From NCBI RefSeq assembly GCF_015229955.1, contig NZ_JAAKYZ010000001.1, positions 372,001 to 436,000 on the forward strand: DNA of 64,000 bases. Direction: 5' to 3'. Shown one piece after another: positions 18,087-27,763 of the stretch. Made by a program: the position numbers and the translations under genes. The notes under the pieces were generated by a model. That model saw nothing but the letters and a program-made list of their open reading frames with translations. It was not told where the DNA came from and made no database searches. Positions within the stretch are counted from its first letter, which is position 1. Each line of letters starts with the position of its first letter. This stretch comes from Campylobacter concisus. Its GTDB lineage: Bacteria; Campylobacterota; Campylobacteria; Campylobacterales; Campylobacteraceae.

Positions 18087-19781
18087 GTGAGACAAATTTT
18101 ATTATTACTTTTTTTTAGCGTTGCGCTTTTTGGTGTCGATCCAGAAGTGGCAAAGAGAAACGCTGAAATTTATGGCGTATTTACGCTTATACCACCTGTT
18201 GTGGCAATAGCACTTGCTTTTATCACAAAAGACGTCATCTTGTCGCTATTTATAGGTGTTTTTAGCGGAACATTTCTCATAAATATCATCAATGAAAACA
18301 TCTTTATGGGTATCGTAAAAGGCTTTACAGGTATCGTTTCAAGGGTCGTTGAATCAATGGCTGATAAGACTGATTCAGGAATTTTACTTCAAGTGCTTTG
18401 TATCGGTGGTGTGGTCGCACTCATCACAAAGATGGGTGGTACAAAGGCGGTTGCTCTTTGGCTTAGTAAAAAGGCAAAAAGCGGCATTTCAGCTCAAATT
18501 TCAACATGGCTGATGGGTATCTTTGTATTTTTCGATGACTATGCAAATGCTCTAATAGTAGGTCCAATCATGAGACCAATAAGCGATAAATTTAAAATAA
18601 GTCGCGAAAAGCTAGCTTTTATTATAGATGCTACTGCAGCACCGATCGCTGGTATTGCTATCATCTCGACATGGGTTGGGCTTGAGGTTTCACTCATCGA
18701 AAAGGGCTATGAGCTAGTTGGAGAGACTGGTATTAACGCTTATTCTATATTTATCGAGACAATTCCATATAGATTTTACAACCTCTTCATCTTATTTTTT
18801 ATAGTCTGTACAGCCTTGATGCAACGTGAATACGGACCAATGCTATTAGCTGAAAGACGCGCTAGAAGAGGTGAGCTTCACTCAGGTAAAACTCAAATTC
18901 AAGATCTTGAAGATAAAACACTTGAGCCAAAAGAGGGTGTAAAACTAAGTGCTGCAAATGCTGTTGTGCCACTTCTTGTGCTGGTCATTGGCGCATTTAC
19001 TAGTTTTTATTTTAGTGGTCTTGCTGCACTTGAGGGTGATACTCTTAAAAATGCACTCGCTAATCCGCTTGCTTTTTCTACTTTTAAAGATACTTTTGGC
19101 GCGGCAGACTCGGCTACATCGCTATTTCAAGCAGCATTACTTGCTAGTATCGTAGCTATCACAATGGGCGTTTGGCGTAAAATTTTTGACGTAAAAGAGG
19201 CTATTAGCACATGGGTAAAGGGCTGGAAGACTATGATAATTACAGTTGTGATCTTGCTTCTTGCTTGGAGCCTTAGTGCTGTTATCAAAGAGCTTGGCAC
19301 ATCAAGATATTTGGTTGATCTATTAAGCTCTTCAACGCCTAAATTTATATTGCCAGTTGCTGTTTTTATCCTTGGTTCATTTATTAGCTTCTCAACCGGA
19401 ACAAGCTACGGCACGATGGGTATTTTGATGCCTCTTGCTATCCCACTAGCTTACGCAGTTGGCAAAAACTACGGCTTAGATGGTGACGCTATGCATGCAT
19501 ATATGATCGTAAATATCTCAGGCGTGCTTACAGGTGCAATCTTTGGTGATCACTGCTCGCCGATATCGGATACTACGATCCTTTCATCAATGGGCGCAGG
19601 ATGTAATCATATCGATCACGTCTCAACTCAAATGGTATATGCGCTTAGCGTTTGTGCGGTTTGTGTGCTAGTTGGTTACTTGCCAGTTGCTCTTGGTCTT
19701 AGTGTTTGGATCGCGCTTCCTTGCGGATTTTTAGCGATTTGGGCACTAGTTAGATTTGTTGGAAAGAAAGTAGAAGCATAA
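18087..19781 (+). CDS. NhaC-family Na+/H+ antiporter
   Basis: A 564-residue polytopic membrane protein with about 11-13 hydrophobic segments. It opens with a signal-like segment, then IPPVVAIALAFITKDVILSLFIGVFSG, typical of NhaC/YheL-type antiporters. Conserved charged residues in membrane parts (FFDDYANALIVGP and GAIFGDHCSPISDTT) are the family hallmark. Such proteins exchange Na+ (or malate/lactate with Na+) for protons. The GTG start has AAGGAG upstream and follows the SDR gene by 9 bases. The trmA start comes 2 bases after its stop. Confidence 0.87.
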   Translation: MRQILLLLFFSVALFGVDPEVAKRNAEIYGVFTLIPPVVAIALAFITKDVILSLFIGVFSGTFLINIINENIFMGIVKGFTGIVSRVVESMADKTDSGILLQVLCIGGVVALITKMGGTKAVALWLSKKAKSGISAQISTWLMGIFVFFDDYANALIVGPIMRPISDKFKISREKLAFIIDATAAPIAGIAIISTWVGLEVSLIEKGYELVGETGINAYSIFIETIPYRFYNLFILFFIVCTALMQREYGPMLLAERRARRGELHSGKTQIQDLEDKTLEPKEGVKLSAANAVVPLLVLVIGAFTSFYFSGLAALEGDTLKNALANPLAFSTFKDTFGAADSATSLFQAALLASIVAITMGVWRKIFDVKEAISTWVKGWKTMIITVVILLLAWSLSAVIKELGTSRYLVDLLSSSTPKFILPVAVFILGSFISFSTGTSYGTMGILMPLAIPLAYAVGKNYGLDGDAMHAYMIVNISGVLTGAIFGDHCSPISDTTILSSMGAGCNHIDHVSTQMVYALSVCAVCVLVGYLPVALGLSVWIALPCGFLAIWALVRFVGKKVEA

Positions 19782-19783
19782 AT

Positions 19784-20887
19784 TTGGATTGCAATTATTT
19801 AAAAGAGTGCGGCTCTTGCACTCTTTTTACTCCTTATGATGAGCAAATTTTATTTAAAACTGATCTTATAAAACAAAATTTTTCAGAGTTTTATGATGGT
19901 GAGGTTGACGTTTTTAGCTCAACACCAAAACACTACCGCACAAGAGCTGAGTTTGGTATCTGGCACGAAGGCACAAAGCTTTGCTATACGATGCATGCAA
20001 GCGAAAAGGACAAAAAGGTCTTTATAGATGATTGTCCAAAGGTTTGCGAGCAAATTTCAGAGCTTATGCCAACCTTGCTTTATAACTTGCAAGAGAACGA
20101 AATACTGCGCGCAAAGCTTTTTGGAGTGGAATTTATCTCTTGTAAAAGTGGTATTTTGGTCACACTTCTTTACCATAAAAGGCTTGATGGCGAGTTTGAT
20201 GCGGCTATGAAAATTTTAGCTAACAAGCTTAATGTCACCATACTTGCCAGATCTCGCGGGCAAAAGCTACTAAGTGGTGAGCTAAATTTGATCGATGAGC
20301 TAGACGTTGGCGGTGAAATTTATAAATTTAGCCTAAGTGAGAATGCCTTTATCCAGCCAAATAGAGCCGTAAATGAAAAGATGATAGCTTGGGCAAAAGA
20401 GTGCGTGCAAGGCAGTGCTGACCTTTTTGAGCTCTACTGCGGACATGGAAATTTTACTATTCCGCTTTCGTTTAAATTTAAAAACGTTCTTGCCACTGAA
20501 ATTTCAAAGAGCTCGATCGCAAATGCCCTCAAAAACTGTGAGCTAAACAAAGCTAAAAACATCAAATTTCTACGAATGGATGCTGATGAGCTTATGAGCG
20601 CATTTGCTGGCATTAGGGAATTTAATAGACTAAAGGATATAAATTTAAGCGATTTTAACTTCTCTCACGTTCTTGTCGATCCGCCTCGTGCAGGACTAAG
20701 CGAAAGTGTCGTAAATTTCATCAAAAATTTTAAAAACATCATCTATATCTCGTGTAATCCAGAGACTCTAAAAGAAAATTTAAAAGAGCTTTGTAAAAGC
20801 CATAAAGTGATAAAATTTGCCATTTTTGATCAGTTTGCAAACACTCATCACATCGAGTGTGGCGTGCTACTAAGGGCAAAAGAATAA
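19784..20887 (+). CDS. trmA: tRNA (uracil-5-)-methyltransferase
   Basis: A 367-residue SAM-dependent RNA methyltransferase making m5U54 in the T-loop of tRNA. It shows the SAM motif DLFELYCGHGNF (about residue 215), DPPRAGL, and the catalytic cysteine in YISCNPETL. The N-terminus with several cysteines (CNYLKECGSC) is typical of epsilonproteobacterial TrmA. The start is a TTG placed 2 bases after the antiporter stop, so translation may be coupled. Confidence 0.93.
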   Translation: MDCNYLKECGSCTLFTPYDEQILFKTDLIKQNFSEFYDGEVDVFSSTPKHYRTRAEFGIWHEGTKLCYTMHASEKDKKVFIDDCPKVCEQISELMPTLLYNLQENEILRAKLFGVEFISCKSGILVTLLYHKRLDGEFDAAMKILANKLNVTILARSRGQKLLSGELNLIDELDVGGEIYKFSLSENAFIQPNRAVNEKMIAWAKECVQGSADLFELYCGHGNFTIPLSFKFKNVLATEISKSSIANALKNCELNKAKNIKFLRMDADELMSAFAGIREFNRLKDINLSDFNFSHVLVDPPRAGLSESVVNFIKNFKNIIYISCNPETLKENLKELCKSHKVIKFAIFDQFANTHHIECGVLLRAKE

Positions 20888-20909
20888 TTTAAAAAAAGGA
20901 AAATAAAAA

Positions 20910-22121
20910 ATGGTTTCACTAAATAAAATCATCCAAGCAAAGATCACGATCGGTCATTTTATAAATAAAACTCCATTTGCTTTGAGTGCGAAACTTAGTA
21001 AAAATTTGGGAGCAAGCATCTATCTAAAAGAGGAAAATTTACAACGAACCGGAGCTTATAAAATAAGAGGCGCATACAATAAAATAGCTAGCCTAAGCGA
21101 TGAGGAGAGAAAGCGTGGTGTCGTGGCTGCAAGTGCTGGCAACCACGCTCAAGGTGTAGCTATAAGTGCGAAAGAATTTGGCGTACACGCTTGTATCATC
21201 ATGCCAGAATCAACCCCGCTTCTAAAGGTTGCTGGTACGAAAGACCTTGGTGCAGAGGTTATTTTAAAGGGTGATAATTTCGATGAGGCGTACGCTTTTG
21301 CGGTTAATTACGCCAAAGATAAGGGTATGACCTTTGTTCATCCATTTAACGATGAGTATGTCATGGCGGGGCAGGGCACTGTTGGGCTTGAGATGCTAGA
21401 TGAGATAAGCGACCTTGATATAGTCATCGTCCCAGTTGGAGGTGGCGGGCTAGCTAGTGGTGTGGCTAGTTGTATAAAGCAGGTCAATCCAAAGACAAAA
21501 GTAATCTGTGTCGGTGCAAAAGGCGCTCCAGCTATGTTTAATAGCTACGGTGCTAAAAAGAGCATAAACTCAAAATCAGTCCGCACCATAGCAGATGGCA
21601 TCGCTGTGCGTGATGCGAGCGAGATCACGCTGGCAAATATTATTGAGTGTGTTGATGAGTTTGTGCAAGTTGATGACGAGGAGATCGCAACTGCGATTTT
21701 GTTTTTGCTAGAGACTCAAAAGATCGTTGTAGAAGGAGCTGGCGCAGCTGGCGTGGCAGCACTTATGCATGATAAGATCAAATTTAAAAAAGGTGCGAAG
21801 ATAGGCGTGGTGCTAAGTGGCGGAAATATCGACGTACAGGTACTTTCTATCATCATTGAAAAGGGCCTTATCAAGTCTCACCGCAAGATGACTTTGCAAA
21901 TAACGCTTGTGGATAAGCCAGGAGCGCTCATGAGCCTAACAGATAGTCTCAAATCAGCAAACGCAAACATTGTGAAGATCGACTACGATCGCTTCTCAAC
22001 AAGGCTTGATTATGGTGATGCAAGTATTACTATCACACTTGAGACAAAGGGTCTTGAGCATCAAGAAAAGATCAAAGAAGTGCTTGAAAAAAGTGGTTTT
22101 TCATTTTCTCAATTGTTTTAA
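20910..22121 (+). CDS. ilvA: Threonine ammonia-lyase (threonine dehydratase)
   Basis: A 403-residue PLP enzyme that deaminates threonine to 2-oxobutanoate, the first step towards isoleucine. The PLP lysine lies in RTGAYKIRGAYNK, the phosphate-binding loop is VPVGGGGLASG, and SAGNHAQGVA is present. A C-terminal ACT-like domain (about 325-403, from KMTLQITLVDKPGALMSL) suggests allosteric control. The length matches the shorter, single-ACT TdcB/IlvA class. A GGAAAA ribosome binding site precedes the ATG. The gene is last or nearly last in the run after acnB; a hairpin follows. Confidence 0.92.
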   Translation: MVSLNKIIQAKITIGHFINKTPFALSAKLSKNLGASIYLKEENLQRTGAYKIRGAYNKIASLSDEERKRGVVAASAGNHAQGVAISAKEFGVHACIIMPESTPLLKVAGTKDLGAEVILKGDNFDEAYAFAVNYAKDKGMTFVHPFNDEYVMAGQGTVGLEMLDEISDLDIVIVPVGGGGLASGVASCIKQVNPKTKVICVGAKGAPAMFNSYGAKKSINSKSVRTIADGIAVRDASEITLANIIECVDEFVQVDDEEIATAILFLLETQKIVVEGAGAAGVAALMHDKIKFKKGAKIGVVLSGGNIDVQVLSIIIEKGLIKSHRKMTLQITLVDKPGALMSLTDSLKSANANIVKIDYDRFSTRLDYGDASITITLETKGLEHQEKIKEVLEKSGFSFSQLF

Positions 22122-22124
22122 AAA

Positions 22125-22153
22125 TTTTTTGCTATTTTGTGGATTTCAAGATA
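22125..22153. terminator. Hairpin after ilvA
   Basis: TTTTTTGCTATTTT pairs with AAGATAGCAAAAAA around a 9-base loop. The stem is long, but on the plus strand the run of T precedes the hairpin, so termination efficiency for ilvA is uncertain. Confidence 0.5.
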
Positions 22154-22224
22154 GCAAAAAACAAGCTAAAATTCCTTTTGCTTTACAAATTTAAGCTAAA
22201 ATAGCAAGCTTTAAAGGAGAAAAA

Positions 22225-22920
22225 ATGAGCGAATATGCAAATTTGATATTAGCTATCTTACTAGCTGTTTTGGTATTTGCATTTTATAGGTCAAATAAGG
22301 CGTTAAAAAAGGCAAAAGATGATAGCGAAAATCTCTCACTCAGCACTGAAATTTCGCAGCTAAAAAGCATCGGCGAGCTATCTGTTTTTCAGGTCTATAG
22401 CAAAGAGATCGTTACAAAGACAGATCATGCGTTTGGAAATTTTGGCAAAGAGTATCTAAGGTGGCTGGTAAGCGAAAAGAAGCTTTCGATGATATTTGAG
22501 TTTGAGATAAATTTCATCTACGATCTAACTAGCCCTAGACTCGAGATCATGCAGATCGCAAACTCTAGCTACAAAATAAAAATGCCCCCATGTAAGTATA
22601 AATTCTCAATCGCAGATATGAAATTTTATGATGAGAAAAATGGCAAATTTATACCATTTTTGCTGCCTGATTCGCTAAATGGTTTTTTTGGAAGCACATT
22701 TACAGAAGAGGACAAAAACAGACTTATAGAAGAGGCTAGAAGTGAAGTGAAAAAGATGAGTGTTCGTCTTATCTCACAGCTTCAAAGCAAGATACATAAA
22801 TCGGCTCGCGACACGCTTGAAGCGATAGCAAAGAGCTTTGGGGCAAACAAGGTCGAATTTGTTTTTGATGATAACGATGAGCAGATAAATTCACAGCTAA
22901 ATTTAGAAAATATCGCATAA
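22225..22920 (+). CDS. DUF4230-like membrane-anchored protein
   Basis: A 231-residue protein with one N-terminal membrane helix (about 5-22) and a soluble domain. The pattern IGELSVFQVYSKEIV, then the middle beta-rich block ending YKIKMPPCKYKFSIADMKF, then a long C-terminal helix (RLIEEARSEVKKM...) with KSFGANKVEFVFDD resembles DUF4230. The function is unknown to me. AAAGGAG precedes the ATG. The DyP peroxidase follows after 16 bases, so the pair may be coexpressed. Confidence 0.6.
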   Translation: MSEYANLILAILLAVLVFAFYRSNKALKKAKDDSENLSLSTEISQLKSIGELSVFQVYSKEIVTKTDHAFGNFGKEYLRWLVSEKKLSMIFEFEINFIYDLTSPRLEIMQIANSSYKIKMPPCKYKFSIADMKFYDEKNGKFIPFLLPDSLNGFFGSTFTEEDKNRLIEEARSEVKKMSVRLISQLQSKIHKSARDTLEAIAKSFGANKVEFVFDDNDEQINSQLNLENIA

Positions 22921-22936
22921 ATTTAAAGGAGAAAAA

Positions 22937-23860
22937 ATGAGTTTTAGTTCTCAAGAGGTCACACAAACTCCAGGCAACAATACCGTCTTTCAAACATGGG
23001 TTTTAACAGCTGATAAAAAGGCTTGTAAAGAGGGGTTTGCCGAGCTTTGTGCCTTGGTTGTAAATTTAAATAAAACTGCCAAGATTAGATTTGGCGCAAA
23101 TGAAAATGTAAACTGCGTCCTTGGCGTGGGTCATGATGCTTGGAAAAAGCTTGAAATTTCAAAAGATCTGCCAAAAGAGCTTGTAAATTTTAAAGCGATC
23201 AAAGGCGATAAACACGAGGCTGTTAGCACAAAGGGCGATATCCATATCCATATTCGCGCTTTAAATGCACCTGATTGCTTCGATATGGCTCAAGCAATAA
23301 AAGCTGTGCTTTTTAAATTTGCAGAGCTTACAGACGAGACGCAAGGCTTTAAGTATCATGACGGCAGGGCGATAATTGGCTTTGTTGATGGCACTGAAAA
23401 TCCTGAGGGCGAGGAGAGAGACTTCTTTGCTAAAGTTGGCGATGAGGACGCTAAATTTAAAGGCGGCAGCTACGTTTTTGTACAAAAATATTTCCATAAC
23501 ATGAAAGAGTGGAACGCTACAAGCGTAAGCGAGCAAGAAAAGGTAATAGGCCGCTCAAAAGAGCTTGATATCGAGATGAGCGAGGATGTAAAACCTACAA
23601 ATTCACACTCAGCTGCTGCAAACGTCGGAGATGATAAAAAGGTCGTGCGTGGCAATATGCCATTTACAGAAGGCAGCAAAACTGGCACTTATTTCATCGC
23701 TTATGCGAGCACGTTTTCAACGGTTGAGCTTATGCTTAAAAAGATGTTTATCGGCGAGCCAAAGGGCAACTCAGATAGGCTACTTGACTTTAGTACGCCA
23801 GTAACTGGTGCCCTATATTTTGTGCCAACAGTTGATATGCTTGGCGATTACGAGGGATAA
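22937..23860 (+). CDS. DyP-type peroxidase (YfeX-like)
   Basis: A 307-residue haem peroxidase without a signal peptide, so cytoplasmic like YfeX. The DyP hallmark GxxDG appears as IGFVDGTENP (about residue 150), and the proximal-haem region with NSHSAAANVGD and the arginine in VVRGNMPF follow. The C-terminal FFIG-like segment (MFIGEPKGNSDRLLDFSTPVTGALYF) completes the domain. Such enzymes use H2O2 to oxidise dyes or porphyrinogens; the true substrate is not evident. AAAGGAG precedes the ATG. Confidence 0.92.
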   Translation: MSFSSQEVTQTPGNNTVFQTWVLTADKKACKEGFAELCALVVNLNKTAKIRFGANENVNCVLGVGHDAWKKLEISKDLPKELVNFKAIKGDKHEAVSTKGDIHIHIRALNAPDCFDMAQAIKAVLFKFAELTDETQGFKYHDGRAIIGFVDGTENPEGEERDFFAKVGDEDAKFKGGSYVFVQKYFHNMKEWNATSVSEQEKVIGRSKELDIEMSEDVKPTNSHSAAANVGDDKKVVRGNMPFTEGSKTGTYFIAYASTFSTVELMLKKMFIGEPKGNSDRLLDFSTPVTGALYFVPTVDMLGDYEG

Positions 23861-23868
23861 ATTTAGCT

Positions 23869-23893
23869 TGGGGCGAAGCAAATTTGCCCCTTT
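23869..23893 (+). terminator. Hairpin after the DyP peroxidase
   Basis: GGGGC(A) pairs with (T)GCCCC around an A/T-rich loop, followed by TTTAAATTT. It separates the peroxidase from the EamA gene. Confidence 0.5.
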
Positions 23894-23911
23894 AAATTTA
23901 TAAGGATAAAA

Positions 23912-24334
23912 ATGCCAGAGTGGTTTATCTACGCAGCTCTTTCAGCCGTTTTTGCTGCACTTACAGCGATCTTTGCAAAGCTTGGTGTAAAGGACATTGA
24001 CAGCGATTTTGCGACATTTATAAGAACGATCGTTGTTATTTTTATGCTTGTTTTGCTTTTAAGTGTGGCTAAAAAATGGCAACCATTAAGCTCGCTAAGT
24101 CCTAAAAACTGGCTCTTTCTCATACTAAGTGGCATAGCAACCGGACTATCTTGGCTCATGTATTTTAAAGCTATGCAGGCAGGCAAGGTCTATCAAGTAG
24201 CCTTGGTTGATAAATTTAGCGTTGTGCTGGCTATCATTTTGGCTGTTGTCTTTCTTGGTGAAAGGCTAAATTACAAAGAAATTTTAGCCATTTGTCTTAT
24301 CGTGTCTGGTGTATTTTTACTCATTTTTAAATAA
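23912..24334 (+). CDS. EamA-family half-size transporter
   Basis: A 140-residue integral membrane protein with four to five helices making one EamA (DUF6) unit; full-size members have two. Typical features are the N-terminal AALSAVFAALTAIFAKLGVKDID and the C-terminal YQVALVDKFSVVLAIILAV...FLGERLN. It may dimerise like small multidrug resistance proteins. The substrate is unknown. The gene's C-terminal third is repeated as a degenerate copy at 27764-28009, on the other side of the cytochrome and molybdoenzyme genes. Confidence 0.85.
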   Translation: MPEWFIYAALSAVFAALTAIFAKLGVKDIDSDFATFIRTIVVIFMLVLLLSVAKKWQPLSSLSPKNWLFLILSGIATGLSWLMYFKAMQAGKVYQVALVDKFSVVLAIILAVVFLGERLNYKEILAICLIVSGVFLLIFK

Positions 24335-24432
24335 AATTTTCTGCATTATTCTTAAATTATATTTTTAATTTTAATTTGTAATTAATTAAAAAGCTCCTAA
24401 AATTTGAACAATTTCATTTTGAAGGGAGAAAT

Positions 24433-25008
24433 ATGAAAGAAATCATTCTATCAACCATCGTGGCTTGTGCGGCATTTGGTGCTAGTGTAAACTACACAGA
24501 TGCTGTAAAAGATGTTTACGGTGATGCTATCTCAACAAAAAGTATAGGCAGACTGCTACCAACCAACGCAGTTGAAATTTTACAAACAAGCGGTGACAGA
24601 GCGCAAATTAAAGTAAAAGGCTATCAAAATCCAGCCGTTAGCAACGTAGTTTATTTTGCTGATGGCGCGAGGATTATCTCGGTGGCATTTGCAAAAACTG
24701 CACCTTTTGATATTAAAGTGATCAAAGAGGGCAAAAACGGTAAATGGAATGAAGTAGAAACAACAGTTTTTGTTCAAAAAGATGGCTTTAGCACTGACGT
24801 AAACGCGATGTTTGCAAAAGCTGACAAGATGTATAAGGAGAGTTGTGGTGTTTGCCATGCGTTGCCTCAAACCACACATTTCAACGCTAACCAATGGCCG
24901 TCACTTCTAAAATCAATGATCGGCAGAACCGCAATAGAGAAAAAAGACGAGTGGTTGGTTGTTGAATACCTTCAAAAACACTCATCTGACGTAAACCTAG
25001 GTAAATAA
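24433..25008 (+). CDS. Periplasmic monohaem c-type cytochrome, TorC-like partner
   Basis: A 191-residue exported protein with a cleavable signal peptide (MKEIILSTIVACAAFGA). After a roughly 110-residue N-terminal domain comes one haem c motif, CGVCH (about residue 138), with a possible distal Met in the downstream SLLKSMIG. C. jejuni has a comparable cytochrome directly before its TorA-like reductase, where it feeds electrons to the molybdoenzyme. GAAGGGAGAA precedes the ATG. It is 84 bases from the molybdoenzyme gene and probably in one operon with it. Confidence 0.82.
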   Translation: MKEIILSTIVACAAFGASVNYTDAVKDVYGDAISTKSIGRLLPTNAVEILQTSGDRAQIKVKGYQNPAVSNVVYFADGARIISVAFAKTAPFDIKVIKEGKNGKWNEVETTVFVQKDGFSTDVNAMFAKADKMYKESCGVCHALPQTTHFNANQWPSLLKSMIGRTAIEKKDEWLVVEYLQKHSSDVNLGK

Positions 25009-25092
25009 GGAAAACTTTTGTAGCGGCGAGTAAAAACAAATATTAAAGTTTAGCTTATTTAAAAGAAAACTTAAAAATGAAAGGGAGATAAG

Positions 25093-27660
25093 ATGAACGA
25101 GAACAGACGAGAATTTCTAAAAAAAGGTGCTACAGCAATTGCAGCGACACCTTTGCTTTCAAGCGTAACAGCTTCAAATTTATTTGCTGATGGCGTAAAA
25201 AAGAGTGTTTTAAGAGATAGCGAGGTCATCACAGCTGCCCACTGGGGTATGCTAAAAGTGACAACCAAAAACGGCGTTGCAGTAAAGTCAGAGCCTATCC
25301 AAAAAACAAGTGAAATTTACAATCCGCTTCAGCACTATACACCAGATATGATCTACAAAAGTCGTATCAAGCGCCCAGCAGTAAGAAAGAGCTACCTTGA
25401 AAATCCAGATAGTCCAAAGCCAGAGCTTCGCGGCAAGGATGAGTGGGTTGAGGTGCCTTACGAAGAGGCGATCAAGCTAGTTGCAAGAGAGCTGAAAAAA
25501 ACAAGAGCACAAAAAGGCTTACAAAGTGTATTTGCAGGTAGCTATGGCTGGAAATCAAGCGGTAACGTGCATAACTCAAGAATTTTACTTCATAGATTTA
25601 TGAACCTTAGTGGTGGCTTTGTTGGCTCGTTAGGGGACTACTCAACAGGTGCTAGCCAGATCATAATGCCTCACGTTGTTGGTAGTATCGAGGTCTATGA
25701 GCAGCAAACCAGCTGGCCAGTCGTGCTTGAAAACTCAAAAGTCGTAGTCATCTGGGGTGCAAACCCACTTGCGACACTTCGCATAGCTTGGACTAGCACC
25801 GACGAGCAGGGCTTTAAATACTTTGAAGAGCTCAAAAACAAAAAAGATATCAAAGTGATCATCATCGATCCTATCAAGAGCGACACAGCGCAATACTTTG
25901 ATAACGCTCAGTGGATCGCCCCAGTGCCAAACACCGACACAGCAATGATGCTTGGCATGATGCACTACCTATATGAGAGCGGCAAGTATGATAAAAATTT
26001 CGTTGAAACCTACACAACAGGCTTTGATAAATTTCTCCCATATCTACTTGGTAAGACAGACAATACTCCTAAAAATTTAAAGTGGGCGAGCAAAATTTGT
26101 GGCATTGATAAAGATACTTTAAAAGAGCTAACTGATACATTTGTTGCAAACCGCACGATGATAATGAGTGGTTGGGGTATGCAGCGCGCTCACCATGGCG
26201 AGCAACCACACTGGGCGATGGTGACACTAGCAGCTATGATTGGTCAGATCGGACTTCCTGGTGGGGGATTTGGCCTTAGCTACCATTACTCAAACGGCGG
26301 CGCTCCGACTTGTAAAGGTGCGGTCATCGGCGGCATAAATAGCGCAAGTGTGGGTAAATTTAACGATAAGGGCGAGTTTATTGGCACAGACACAGGTGAG
26401 TTTGACAAACGAGGTCGCTTCGTCGCAAAGGCAGCTGCAGCAGCAGGTACAGGCCAAAGTTGGCTACAAAAAGCAACCAACTATGCCTTCCCGGTCGCAA
26501 GGATTGCTGATGCGTTGCTACATCCTGGTAAAGTGATCGACCACGACGGCAAAAAGATCACCTATCCAGATATCGACTTTATCTACTGGGTCGGCGGTAA
26601 CCCACTTGTGCACCACCAAGATACAAATACAAATTTAAAAGCGTGGAGAAAGCCAAGAACGGTTGTCGTACATGAATCATACTGGACACCGACAGCAAAA
26701 ATGGCTGATATTGTCTTTCCAGTCACTACAGAGTACGAGAGAAACGATATCACCATGACTGGTGACTACTCAAATATGAACATAGTGCCGATGAAACAAG
26801 TCGTTGAGAAATACCACGAGGCAAGAGACGACTACCAAATTTTCACTGATCTTTGCAAGGCTTATGCTAAAAATTTAGTAATTGCCTACACAGATAACGG
26901 CAAGGATGAGTTTGACTGGATCAAAGAGTACTATGACTCAGCCTACGCTCAGGTCAAGGCTGTGCCAGAGCTAACTACTGATATGAAGCCATTTGAAGAG
27001 TTTTGGAACGAGAATAAGCCAGTTACATTTGCCTCATCTCAAGATAGCGATAGCTGGGTGAGATTTGGCGAATTTAGAGAGGATCCTGTACTAAACGCTC
27101 TTGGAACTCCAAGTGGTCTTATAGAAATTTACTCAGAGACTATCGAGAAAATGGGCTATGACGACTGCAAAGCGCACCCAATGTGGTTTGAGCCGATCGA
27201 GTGGCTAGGCATGAAAGATAAACCAGCTAAATATCACATGATAAGCGCTCACCCAACAGACCGCTTGCACTCACAGCTAAGCCAAACTTCACTTCGCGAT
27301 AACTACGCTATCGCAAATCGCGAGCCTATCTGGATCAACGAAAAAGACGCAAAAGAGCTTGGTGTACAAAGCGGCGACTTGGTGCGTGTATTTAATGCAC
27401 GTGGTGAGGTTTTGGCAGGTGCTCATGTTACTAAAAACATCAAAGAGGGCGTTGTAAAACTAGCTGAGGGCGCTTGGTATGACGGTTTTGATAGTGGAAT
27501 TTGTAAAAATGGCGGTGCAAACGTGCTAACCATAGATATCCCAACAAGTAAGCTAGCAAATGGTAACATCAGCCATACAGCTCTTGTAAATATTGAGAAA
27601 TATAAAGGCGACGAGGCATTAAAGCTTACAGCTTTTGCTGAGCCAAAAATTTCTAAATAA
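25093..27660 (+). CDS. TorA/DorA/BisC-type periplasmic molybdoenzyme
   Basis: An 855-residue bis-MGD molybdoenzyme of the DMSO-reductase family. A Tat signal (NRREFLKKGATAIAATPL) exports it folded. Cofactor-binding segments include the GAHWGM-like HWGMLKV start, GSYGWKSSG, a catalytic-Ser-like region GDYSTGASQ (serine being the Mo ligand in TMAO/DMSO/BSO reductases), VVIWGANP and WMQRAHHGEQP-like GMQRAHHGEQ. No N-terminal [4Fe-4S] cysteine motif is seen, which fits the TorA/BisC group. The likely job is terminal reduction of TMAO, DMSO or biotin/methionine sulfoxide; in C. jejuni the homologue reduces TMAO and DMSO. Electrons would come from the adjacent cytochrome. A strong hairpin ends the operon. 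Confidence 0.88.
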   Translation: MNENRREFLKKGATAIAATPLLSSVTASNLFADGVKKSVLRDSEVITAAHWGMLKVTTKNGVAVKSEPIQKTSEIYNPLQHYTPDMIYKSRIKRPAVRKSYLENPDSPKPELRGKDEWVEVPYEEAIKLVARELKKTRAQKGLQSVFAGSYGWKSSGNVHNSRILLHRFMNLSGGFVGSLGDYSTGASQIIMPHVVGSIEVYEQQTSWPVVLENSKVVVIWGANPLATLRIAWTSTDEQGFKYFEELKNKKDIKVIIIDPIKSDTAQYFDNAQWIAPVPNTDTAMMLGMMHYLYESGKYDKNFVETYTTGFDKFLPYLLGKTDNTPKNLKWASKICGIDKDTLKELTDTFVANRTMIMSGWGMQRAHHGEQPHWAMVTLAAMIGQIGLPGGGFGLSYHYSNGGAPTCKGAVIGGINSASVGKFNDKGEFIGTDTGEFDKRGRFVAKAAAAAGTGQSWLQKATNYAFPVARIADALLHPGKVIDHDGKKITYPDIDFIYWVGGNPLVHHQDTNTNLKAWRKPRTVVVHESYWTPTAKMADIVFPVTTEYERNDITMTGDYSNMNIVPMKQVVEKYHEARDDYQIFTDLCKAYAKNLVIAYTDNGKDEFDWIKEYYDSAYAQVKAVPELTTDMKPFEEFWNENKPVTFASSQDSDSWVRFGEFREDPVLNALGTPSGLIEIYSETIEKMGYDDCKAHPMWFEPIEWLGMKDKPAKYHMISAHPTDRLHSQLSQTSLRDNYAIANREPIWINEKDAKELGVQSGDLVRVFNARGEVLAGAHVTKNIKEGVVKLAEGAWYDGFDSGICKNGGANVLTIDIPTSKLANGNISHTALVNIEKYKGDEALKLTAFAEPKISK

Positions 27661-27664
27661 TATT

Positions 27665-27692
27665 AAAAGCAGGGGAGTCTTCTCCTGCTTTT
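27665..27692 (+). terminator. Terminator of the cytochrome/molybdoenzyme operon
   Basis: AAAAGCAGGGGAG and CTCCTGCTTTT form a stem (with a small bulge) around a TCTT loop directly after the stop codon, ending in TTTT. Confidence 0.8.
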
Positions 27693-27763
27693 GAACTTAA
27701 AATTTAAAATAAATCTACTACTCACGAAAGCTTAAATTTATATTAAAGTCTATAGCTTTATAA